Part shown: piece after piece, positions 51,967-59,431 of the stretch
Layout of the letters: each line of letters begins with the position of its first letter
Numbering within the stretch: the first letter of the stretch is position 1
DNA from: Candidatus Desulfopertinax cowenii
GTDB taxonomy: Bacteria; Bacillota; Desulfotomaculia; Desulfotomaculales; Desulforudaceae
Length of the DNA: 64,000 bases
Direction: 5' to 3'
Assembly: GCA_001899445.1 (NCBI GenBank)
Contig: MPOA01000001.1
Coordinates: 212,564-276,563 of the forward strand
Notes under the pieces: generated by a model
What the model saw: only the letters and a program-made list of their open reading frames with translations
What the model was told of the DNA's origin: nothing
Database searches by the model: none
Position numbers and translations under genes: made by a program

Positions 51967-53220
51967 TCAGGTGAGACCACTCCTCTTGGCAGGCGTGTAA
52001 ATAGGCCGAGTAATAATCATTGCCGCATTGCTGCCGCCGAATCCATGCAAGTTCACCATTACAGTATCCACCCGTGCAGTTCGTCCCCGACAGGGAACGT
52101 AATCCAGGTCACAACGCGGATCGGGATACTCGTAGTTGATCGTTGGGGGAACAAAACCATCCTGAATGGCCAGCACACCAGTTATGAGCTGTAACGGACC
52201 CGCAGCCGCTAACGGATTACCGATCATGGACTTTATTGAGCTCACGGGAACATTGTAAGCGTAGTCGCCGCACAGTTCCTTAATTGCTTCTGTTTCCGCC
52301 CTATCAACCATCGGGTCCCCCGGCGCGTGCGCACAAATGTAGTCAACATTAAACGGGTTCAAACCAGACCGCTGCAGGGCTTGAAACATGGAAGAGTACA
52401 TTGATAAGCGCAGGTCTCTCAATGACGAAGCGTTAGACACTCCCCAGCCGGCGATACGGGCATAAACCCTGGCCCCCCGCCGGCGGGCGCTCTCCGCCTC
52501 TTCCAGTACGAGTACGCCTGCTCCTTCAGCCAGAACTCCTCCCTCTCTGTGCAAATCAAATGGACGGCTGGCTTTCTCCGGCATATCATTGAAGCCGTTG
52601 GGTAATACTCCGGAAGCACAAAAACTAGCAAAAAGCAAGGGTGTCAAGGGAGCATCAACTCCGCCGGCAATCATGATTTCCGCTTCCCCGTTCAACAGGC
52701 ACTCAGTGGCATAAATTACGCTGTACAATCCTGACGGGCATCCGGTAGAAATAGTGGATACGTTACCCCGACAGTTTATTGCCTTCGCAATCTGACCAGC
52801 GGAAGCGTGTGGAAAGCACGACACAATTGCCGTTGGTGTCATCTCCTTTTTTTCTATGAACAATAGGTGCTCCCTCTGCACAATTCCTATGTCTGAGGTG
52901 CTTATCCCCACAGAAACGCCACACGACCGGCAAGCCAGATCATCGAGTGTCAAACCAGCATCATCCAGAGCTAACCAGGCAGCTGCCAAAGCCAATTCGC
53001 TACTCCTGGAATCGCGGTGGCCATTAAGAAGAGGGTTCTGCATCAACTTCAACGAATCCATCGGGACCTCGCCTGCAATCTGGCAGCGATATTCGGTCGG
53101 GTCAAATGCGGTGATCCGGCGAATTCCCGACTCTCCCTTTTTCAGGGCTTCCCAAAACTGTGTTTTCCCCACCCCGTTTGGGGCCACCGGACCCAAGCCG
53201 GTAATGACCACCTCAGGCAA
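51967..53220 (-). CDS. Beta-ketoacyl synthase (KAS II/FabF-like) with Cys-His-Asn active site
   Basis: 417 residues with the thiolase-like fold of KAS II: VVITGLGPVAPNGVG, then nucleophile Cys161 in STGCPSG, His298 in ICAHAPGDP, Lys330 in SSIKSMIGN and then Asn335 where FabF has the second His. So the triad is Cys-His-Asn, as in KAS III. The flanking GAAG is GPLAAAG-like and shortened. Start TTG at 53220 after GGTGGGCAGGTC; it overlaps the methyltransferase stop by 8 bases. No ACP or other fatty-acid gene is near. It probably condenses or hydrolyses some acyl-ACP or acyl-CoA in the signal operon. Region is A/T-rich for the window. Confidence 0.88.
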   Translation of the reverse strand: MPEVVITGLGPVAPNGVGKTQFWEALKKGESGIRRITAFDPTEYRCQIAGEVPMDSLKLMQNPLLNGHRDSRSSELALAAAWLALDDAGLTLDDLACRSCGVSVGISTSDIGIVQREHLLFIEKKEMTPTAIVSCFPHASAGQIAKAINCRGNVSTISTGCPSGLYSVIYATECLLNGEAEIMIAGGVDAPLTPLLFASFCASGVLPNGFNDMPEKASRPFDLHREGGVLAEGAGVLVLEEAESARRRGARVYARIAGWGVSNASSLRDLRLSMYSSMFQALQRSGLNPFNVDYICAHAPGDPMVDRAETEAIKELCGDYAYNVPVSSIKSMIGNPLAAAGPLQLITGVLAIQDGFVPPTINYEYPDPRCDLDYVPCRGRTARVDTVMVNLHGFGGSNAAMIITRPIYTPAKRSGLT

Positions 53221-53995
53221 GACCTGCCCACCTCTCCCTTTGGAAAATAGAAGCAACGTCCTCCTGGGAAGAATCTTTTGTCCCGGTTAAAAACAAGCAC
53301 TGTGCTCCGTAAACCTTTTCCACGTGACCGACTGTAAAACCGGCGTCACCTACCAAAGACTGTAATTCCTGGTCCTGGAAAAAGTGGAACGACTGTTGCT
53401 GCTGGATATAGCCGTTGATTATTAAAGACACGATTACAGCTGGGGCCAACGCCGTGATTTGACCGGCCAAGGCCACGGGCCAGAAGAAAGGGTTCCTTTT
53501 CCGCAACTCGCGAACGTGTTCGCTGAAGATGCGGCTCATTTTCGGCTGATAGGACGGAGTTACCAAAAGGAGCCTGCCGCCTTCTTTTAGTACCCGATAG
53601 ATCTCCCGCAACAAAAACCCCGGCCGATCCACCGCGTAGAGCACATTCACACATACCACCGCGTCAAACTCCCCGGCGGCGAACGGGAGAGGGTAGTTTA
53701 AATCCCCTTCCCGCAGGGTAACTCCCCGGTTTTCTTTAAGTTTCACCTGCGCCCGACTCAACATGGCCGGCGAAAAGTCAATCCCTACCGCCTGGATTTC
53801 CGATCGGGAGCGAGCAATACGGGCCAGCAGGTTCCCCGTGCCGCAACCGGCGTCTAAAATTTTCCAATTAACCGCCGGGTTAAGATTGTTGGCCACCAGG
53901 TCCAGCAATCTTCGATAGGGCAGGAATCTTAACAGTATTGAGTCGTAAACCCGCGCGTAAATCCGCCATAGCAACGGTTCAAACTTTTTGCCCAC
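53213..53995 (-). CDS. SAM-dependent class I methyltransferase
   Basis: 260 residues. SAM motifs: ILDAGCGTGNLLARIA (motif I), VGIDFSPAMLSRA (motif II) and the FDAVVCVNVLYAVD segment (motif IV). A hydrophobic stretch (FWPVALAGQITALAPAVIVSLIINGYI) near residue 170 may bind a membrane or a lipidic substrate. Start GTG at 53995 after GGAAGGGGG. It lies 19 bases after the SelA-like chimera and overlaps the ketosynthase gene. Substrate unknown; a small molecule or acyl substrate is inferred from the neighbour. Confidence 0.82.
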   Translation of the reverse strand: MGKKFEPLLWRIYARVYDSILLRFLPYRRLLDLVANNLNPAVNWKILDAGCGTGNLLARIARSRSEIQAVGIDFSPAMLSRAQVKLKENRGVTLREGDLNYPLPFAAGEFDAVVCVNVLYAVDRPGFLLREIYRVLKEGGRLLLVTPSYQPKMSRIFSEHVRELRKRNPFFWPVALAGQITALAPAVIVSLIINGYIQQQQSFHFFQDQELQSLVGDAGFTVGHVEKVYGAQCLFLTGTKDSSQEDVASIFQRERWAGLA

Positions 53996-54014
53996 GGCAA
54001 CCCCCTTCCGGAAG

Positions 54015-56606
54015 TTACATCAGGTACTCCTGGTTGAACAGGCTGACAAAAATATCCACCAGCCGGGGGTCGAACTGGGTGCCCCCGCGCCTTTTCAGTT
54101 CCGCAAGCGCCTCTTCGTGGGACAGAGGCCGACGGTAAGGTCTGGGGCTGGTCATCGCTTGGTAAGCGTCAGCAATGGCCAGAATACGGGCGTAAAGATG
54201 GATGTCTTTCCCCTTCAAGCCTTGGGGGTAACCGCTCCCGTCCCACCATTCGTGATGTTGCAGGACATAATCCGCGAGGATGGCCGTTTCGGGCGAAAAA
54301 CGGACAATGCGGCTGCCAACCTCGGAATGCCGCTTGATTTCCTCCCACTCCTTGCTGCTCAGGGTCCCGTCTTTCAAGATAATCGCCTCATCAATGCCGA
54401 CCTTGCCGACGTCGTACACTTTGGATAATAGCAACAGGCTCTTGATTCCTTCGGGAGACAGACCCAGAGTTCGCCCCAGCAGCTGCACGATGCGTTGCAA
54501 CCGCACGGCGTGACCTTCGTCCACCACGCCCTTCTTCGCGAGCAGGTTCAGGAAGAAATCAACTACCTTACCCTCAGACAACCCGCTACGCCGCAGCTTG
54601 CTTTCGTACATGTTGTCGCCGGCCCGCTTGTATACCGCCTGAATACCCTGGGACGGTTCCGTACCCGTGGCGAAACCCACGGAAAGACTCAGGGGGAGGC
54701 CTGATTTTGTCCGGTTATACTCTTCCACCGCCTTTTCTATCCGTTCGCAAACTTCGCGGGCCGTCTGTTCATCAGTCTTTGGCAAAACAACCGCAAATTC
54801 GTCGCCTCCAATCCGGGCCACCACATCCGAAATGCAGAAAGGTTTCTTGATTGTGGCGGCCGCAATCCTGAGCAACTCATCCCCCTTGTCGTGCCCAAGG
54901 GTATCGTTGATCAGTTTCAGCTCGTCCACATTGCAAACCACGAAGCTCATCGGGTAGTGGCGGTCCGTATCCAGCCGGCGCATTTCCTCTTCAAAGTAGG
55001 CCCGGTTGTAAAGGCCGGTCAACGGGTCGTGCATACTGCTGTGCTTCAGTTCTTCCTCGGTACGCTTGCGCCCCGTTACGTCATTCGCGCTAAACGTCAC
55101 CCGTCCGACCTTCCCCTGGTCGGTGAAACCGGGTGCCAGCTTTATGTCCAGCCATCTATCCTCCCCAGCGGGGCCTTCAATCCTGATTTCAATGCTGGTC
55201 TCTTCGCCGGTGTTCAGGACGGAGTTCAAACTCTCTCGAATAGCCACGGCCGCTTTAGGTCCGATCACGTCCTCTATTTTCCGGCCTAGCAAATGTTCGT
55301 TCTCCGTTCTCCATAACCCCACGCCCGCTTTGTTGGCAAAAACGAAAGCGCCTCGGTAATCAAGGACCCAGATCGGGTTGGCAACGGTGTCGAGCACCTG
55401 CATTTCCCGCTCCCGGCCACCACTCAGGGAGGCGATCAGCGAACCGAGCAGCGCTTCGTCGTCCTCTTCCGGGACCGACCTCAGATCCAGCAGGATTCCT
55501 TCCTTGCTTATCCGGGCCACCACTGGCGGATCGCCTTTGGCTAACAACGCGGCCAGTTGCCTGCCGGAAAGCCGGGCACAACTTATTTCCACCCGGAAGC
55601 TGGGTAACGTGCCCAGGCCGGGATTTCTGTCCGCGAGCAACGTTTCCCCGGCCGTCACCTGGACCCGGTAAAGCCCTCCCAGGCTTGCGTTCAGTTCGCC
55701 GGCCAATCTCTCGGCGCGCTGCCCGATGCCGGCAACCGGGGCCGCAATGGCGCGCAGCAAAGGAATGGTCTGCAGCGCTGTTTCCTGGTCCAGGTACTGT
55801 TCAAGAGTAGCCTCGAAAGCCGCCACAGCCATTTTGTCGGCCCGCACGGCCGCGGCCAAAGGTGCTCTCCGGAGCTTGGAAAGGTAACGGTGCCGGCCAA
55901 CAACAACGCCTACCGGGGGCCCGCCCAGGAACCTGTCACCGCGGAAAACGACTACGTCAAAACCGGCCGCGACAAAGTCTTGGATCCGCAGTCTTCCGGC
56001 CAACCCGAAAGGTGTCAGATCAACCAGTGTCGCGTGGCCCAGCATCTTCACGATGGAAATATCCCGTTCCCGCCCCAGCCCCGCCAGCTCAGCGTCCGCA
56101 CGCGCCCCGGCGAACGAATCATCCTCTCTGTCGCTGCTCAAGATGAACGCCACATCATCGCCCACCACGTCGCGGTAGTCTTTCGGGATAGCAGCTTTAT
56201 CTACCCTTTTCAGGCATACCCCACTGCAGCCCAGAACATTGAACAGGGAAGGAGAAAACTCGTCCGGAAACACCTCTTCCCCGCAGACGATGATCTGTTG
56301 ACTACGCCCTGCGTTCTGCACCACGGTATGCAACACCAGAAGGGACGCCGCTTGAACGTTATTCACGACCAACGCATCTTCGGCCCCGGTAAGGTTGCGA
56401 AGAAGGTCAATCACGTTTTCGCTGCCAGACGGGAGCATCTCGGAAACCAGCAGTTCTTCGGCCGTGCCCGACCACGCCGCCATCTCCACCGCTTTGACCG
56501 CCGCCTGGGCCAGAGGTGGTTGCAAACCGCCGTGCAGGATTATACCGGTGGCGTTGACCGGTGGACGCCAAAGGGGCTGTCCATTCATTTTTTCCCCGTT
56601 CATCAC
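54015..56606 (-). CDS. SelA-like pseudoenzyme fused to PAS, GGDEF and HD-GYP domains
   Basis: 863 residues. Residues 15-390 align with SelA, the PLP-dependent selenocysteine synthase: VNATGIILH, VVNNVQAASLLVLH, DLTPFGLAGR, FLGGPPVGVVVGR, VRADKMAVAAFEATL and AKGDPPVVARI-GILLDLRSVPEED. The PLP lysine site (FSGDKLLGG in SelA) is FRGDRFLGG here, so Arg225 replaces Lys; the N-terminal tRNA-binding part is missing. Then PAS (about 400-510), GGDEF (diguanylate cyclase motif intact at 600-604, no RxxD inhibitory site) and HD-GYP-like (HD replaced by YD at 731-732; GYP at 792-794 intact). It follows the 503-residue gene by a four-base overlap. The SelA part should be a ligand or protein sensor, not an enzyme. 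Confidence 0.85.
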   Translation of the reverse strand: MMNGEKMNGQPLWRPPVNATGIILHGGLQPPLAQAAVKAVEMAAWSGTAEELLVSEMLPSGSENVIDLLRNLTGAEDALVVNNVQAASLLVLHTVVQNAGRSQQIIVCGEEVFPDEFSPSLFNVLGCSGVCLKRVDKAAIPKDYRDVVGDDVAFILSSDREDDSFAGARADAELAGLGRERDISIVKMLGHATLVDLTPFGLAGRLRIQDFVAAGFDVVVFRGDRFLGGPPVGVVVGRHRYLSKLRRAPLAAAVRADKMAVAAFEATLEQYLDQETALQTIPLLRAIAAPVAGIGQRAERLAGELNASLGGLYRVQVTAGETLLADRNPGLGTLPSFRVEISCARLSGRQLAALLAKGDPPVVARISKEGILLDLRSVPEEDDEALLGSLIASLSGGREREMQVLDTVANPIWVLDYRGAFVFANKAGVGLWRTENEHLLGRKIEDVIGPKAAVAIRESLNSVLNTGEETSIEIRIEGPAGEDRWLDIKLAPGFTDQGKVGRVTFSANDVTGRKRTEEELKHSSMHDPLTGLYNRAYFEEEMRRLDTDRHYPMSFVVCNVDELKLINDTLGHDKGDELLRIAAATIKKPFCISDVVARIGGDEFAVVLPKTDEQTAREVCERIEKAVEEYNRTKSGLPLSLSVGFATGTEPSQGIQAVYKRAGDNMYESKLRRSGLSEGKVVDFFLNLLAKKGVVDEGHAVRLQRIVQLLGRTLGLSPEGIKSLLLLSKVYDVGKVGIDEAIILKDGTLSSKEWEEIKRHSEVGSRIVRFSPETAILADYVLQHHEWWDGSGYPQGLKGKDIHLYARILAIADAYQAMTSPRPYRRPLSHEEALAELKRRGGTQFDPRLVDIFVSLFNQEYLM

Positions 56607-58114
56607 CCAGCCTCCGGATCTTTCTTCTCCAACCGGTCAAAGAAAGTATCCCGGATAAACTTCTTTTCCTGTGGGGTCAGGATTCCGTCGTCACCCCACA
56701 GCCGATCGAGTTCGGCGGACTCAGCCGCAAGCATCTCCGCAAATCTGCCTTTTTCCACTGCCCCCTCCCGCTGTTCCGCCGGCAGATCGTCCAGGAGCTC
56801 CACCAACGCTTTTCCCAGGCGCTCGATGGCCTCCGCTGGGGGCATCCAGAACGGCTCAAGCTTCAACTGGGGATGTTTGCCACACTCCCGGGCCGCCAAT
56901 TCCTCCGCCCCCGGGGCTGTTTTCCGGTCCCGCCGCAGGAACTCTTCCAGTAGGGCCAGGGCGTGACCGCACAGGCTCACCCCCGCAGCCACCAGGGGAT
57001 GATCCGGATACTGCCGAAGTACTCCGTCGAGATCGTCCCTGGCCGCCTGCAGAAACTTGCGCAGCTCATCGTGCCCGGGGGCGGCCGCTTGTTTCCGGGC
57101 CTCTGTTAGGCGCGCTTGAAGCCCCAGCCACCGCTCCACCAGGTCCAGTACTTCCCTCAGGCGGGCCAAGACCTGCCAGGACCCCAAAATATGAAAGATA
57201 TCCAGCTGCGCGTCCATCTCCTGCATCCGGCGATAAAGCCGCGCAATTTCACTTTTCAGTTCATCCTCGTCGCGCAGCCGGTTGACCAGGCTGCGGATCT
57301 CGTCCGCGGCCGCGGTGTCCTTTTCGATGACGGGGCGGAGCAAACGCTGGAGCAATTCACCCTCTTTCTGCATTGTTTTCCAGAGTTTGGCGGCCAGCGG
57401 GGCAACCATGTACAGCTTTCGGTTGTGCCGTTGCCAACTCCGCGCCTCAGCGGATAGTGCTTCCAGTTCCTTTTCCCAGCCGGGATCCGCCTGTCCCCGG
57501 CCCGCCAGAAGGTCACCTACCGCCGCGATCCCCGGGGGCAGGTCGTCCAGCCCGGCCAACGCCTCCGGGGCACCGCTTCCGGGCGCTGCCAGCGCCGGCC
57601 GCAGCAACGCCGCGACCATCAGGAGATTCAGGGCCAACCTGCCAGCCTCACCAGGCTGACCCGCGCGCACCTCCCTGAAATCGGGGTGCCGATAGGCGTG
57701 GGCAAGCCACCGCGCAGCCGGACCGCCATCCCCTTCGATTATGTCGGCCAGTTCCACCGCTTTGATCAATACGGGCGGCGCCGGGGGAGCCCCGAACTTC
57801 TGCTTGTGGTAACAGGCCAACCAGTAAGCCGGCTCCAACCGCCGTTCCCTAAGGAGAGCACAGATCAATCCAGACAGCCGTACCCGTGCCGCCTGCGCTT
57901 CTATCCCGTCCGGCGCCTGTTCCAGCTCTTGTTCCAGAAAATCGAAGCTTCGTACCGCTTCCGACAGCTCCTCTATCAAGGTAGGGTCCGGAGGGCAGCC
58001 AGGGTTCCTGAGCCTCGCCTCTACGGTCGCCAGTTTCCGCCCCAATTGGTCAAAGCTGTTTTTAAGTTCCGCCAGGCGCCGTTGCAGTTCAGCCAACTGC
58101 TTACTGGGGTCCAT
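56603..58114 (-). CDS. Helical protein of unknown family, partner of the SelA-like chimera
   Basis: 503 residues, nearly all predicted helix, rich in Leu, Ala, Arg and Glu. Coiled-coil stretches include residues 1-50 (LAELQRRLAELKNSF) and 300-360. No known domain is recognised, and there is no signal peptide or membrane helix. The stop overlaps the start of the SelA-like chimera by four bases (ATGA), so it is coupled to it. It is the first gene of the seven-gene run, with 280 bases of non-coding DNA before the 3D-domain gene. Confidence 0.55.
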   Translation of the reverse strand: MDPSKQLAELQRRLAELKNSFDQLGRKLATVEARLRNPGCPPDPTLIEELSEAVRSFDFLEQELEQAPDGIEAQAARVRLSGLICALLRERRLEPAYWLACYHKQKFGAPPAPPVLIKAVELADIIEGDGGPAARWLAHAYRHPDFREVRAGQPGEAGRLALNLLMVAALLRPALAAPGSGAPEALAGLDDLPPGIAAVGDLLAGRGQADPGWEKELEALSAEARSWQRHNRKLYMVAPLAAKLWKTMQKEGELLQRLLRPVIEKDTAAADEIRSLVNRLRDEDELKSEIARLYRRMQEMDAQLDIFHILGSWQVLARLREVLDLVERWLGLQARLTEARKQAAAPGHDELRKFLQAARDDLDGVLRQYPDHPLVAAGVSLCGHALALLEEFLRRDRKTAPGAEELAARECGKHPQLKLEPFWMPPAEAIERLGKALVELLDDLPAEQREGAVEKGRFAEMLAAESAELDRLWGDDGILTPQEKKFIRDTFFDRLEKKDPEAG

Positions 58115-58394
58115 AGTTCTAGCACGCCCCGCTTATCCACGAGCATTTGACAGAAACCGCGGCCACGCAGAATAACGCCGGCCCGCTCCGTTTCGTAAGC
58201 AGTCGTTCACCAATTGTCCGCTTATTTCTTCATTCTTCGCCCGGGAAAATAATTCCTGCTTTAAATCTGGCGGGCATAGGAAATTTATTCGACCTTAAAT
58301 CAAGGCCAAATCAAGGCCGCAACCGGCACGCGGGGATAGGGAGGAGGTGATGCTTGAGGATCCAGTCGGCAATGGGGATCAGAACAGGCACCGT

Positions 58395-59069
58395 TCACTC
58401 TTCAATTTTTCCAACCACTTTGACGTCCACCCACCGCCGACCAAACGCCAGGGCGTCTTCTCGGGTCAACATGTATATGTCGATGCGCTTACCCTTGATG
58501 GCGCCGCCCGTGTCTTCTGCCCGGAAGTAGCCGTATCCCTCGATGTAAACCAGGTAGCCGTAAGGGATCACCCGGGGATCAACGGCGATGATGCCGACCC
58601 GCGGCCGGGTCATGGTGGCCGTGTATCCGTCGCCGTTTCCGCATTCCAGGGTGTACGCAGTGGCAAGCATACGTAGCGTCCGGTTTGTACCCCGGGTCGC
58701 AGGTTCCTTGGCCTGTTCCGCCGCACGTACCGACTGGTGGATTTCGACCGCCGGAGGTTCCACCGTCTTCATCTTTTCCATCTTCTCCATCTCAGCCTCA
58801 ATGGACCGGCTCCCGGTTTCCGGTACTTTAACCGGTACATACGCCGCCCCAACGGCTCCCGAGTCCCCAGGAACTTTACCGGAACCGAAAGATATCGCCC
58901 CAACAGCTAGGAGCAACAAAGCGGCCACAACACCAATGATCCGATATGGAACGGGAGACCGATTGGAGCCGGCAACATTCTCCCTCTCCGGGCTAATCAA
59001 CGGAATTTTACTGCGGACGTCATCCTTACGGGGCTTTACTGTATACCACTCGCCGGAGCTCAGGGCCAT
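58395..59069 (-). CDS. 3D-domain protein (putative cell-wall hydrolase or germination-related)
   Basis: About 224 residues with one membrane helix (IIGVVAALLLLAVGAISFGSG) and an external 3D domain: ATAYTLECGNGDGYTATMT, then VDPRVIPYGYLVYIEGYGYFRAEDTGGAIKGKRIDIYM, with the three conserved Asp. The 3D domain occurs with lytic transglycosylase-like (MltA/RPF-type) activity in YabE/YocH. No G5 domain is present, so the protein is short. The start ATG at 59069 is my choice; upstream ATG at 59138 is in frame. Confidence 0.85.
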   Translation of the reverse strand: MALSSGEWYTVKPRKDDVRSKIPLISPERENVAGSNRSPVPYRIIGVVAALLLLAVGAISFGSGKVPGDSGAVGAAYVPVKVPETGSRSIEAEMEKMEKMKTVEPPAVEIHQSVRAAEQAKEPATRGTNRTLRMLATAYTLECGNGDGYTATMTRPRVGIIAVDPRVIPYGYLVYIEGYGYFRAEDTGGAIKGKRIDIYMLTREDALAFGRRWVDVKVVGKIEE

Positions 59070-59171
59070 CACCTCCCGCCCATACTTTAATAGGAATTTA
59101 TTGTAAATTAGAAGGGTTGAATTTGTCACACTTACCATTCAAGTAAAATAGTGGAAATAAGGCTCCCTGCT

Positions 59172-59321
59172 TTAATAAGTCGGTTGGGAAAAATGGTTTG
59201 CAGCTAATTTCACCGCCTCTAAGCCTTTATCGACCTGGGTGCCAGCGGCATCCCCGACAATGGGATCAAAAATTCTCTTACCAAAATGGATTAAAAACGA
59301 AAAGGGAATTTTGCCCATCAT
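59172..59321 (-). CDS. Possible small protein (49 residues), low confidence
   Basis: Open frame from ATG 59321 to TAA 59172 on the minus strand. The translation begins MMGKIPFSFLIHFGKRIF and ends HFSQPTY, with Asp/Gly-rich GDAAG in the middle. No good ribosome site is seen, but the codons look non-random in an otherwise non-coding 300-base gap between the 3D gene and the kinase. No homologue is recognised. Confidence 0.25.
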   Translation of the reverse strand: MMGKIPFSFLIHFGKRIFDPIVGDAAGTQVDKGLEAVKLAANHFSQPTY

Positions 59322-59431
59322 GTCTAACTAGAATTGTTTAGATGATGAATAAAGGGGGTACCTGTTTTCCTGATACCTTCAGCCGGAATTGCATCGTTAC
59401 CGGGACTGGCAAGTGAAAAGGGGTAGGCGGG

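Noticed and set aside
54015-56606. Functional selenocysteine synthase (selA)
   Set aside because: The PLP lysine is Arg225, the tRNA-binding N-terminal part is missing, and no selB, selD or tRNA-Sec is seen next to it.
59139-59431. Cyclic-di-GMP (GEMM) or cyclic-di-AMP (ydaO) riboswitch near signalling genes
   Set aside because: The gap has no recognisable GEMM core (GGGACGCAAAG-like) or ydaO core; a structured leader cannot be excluded but is not supported.
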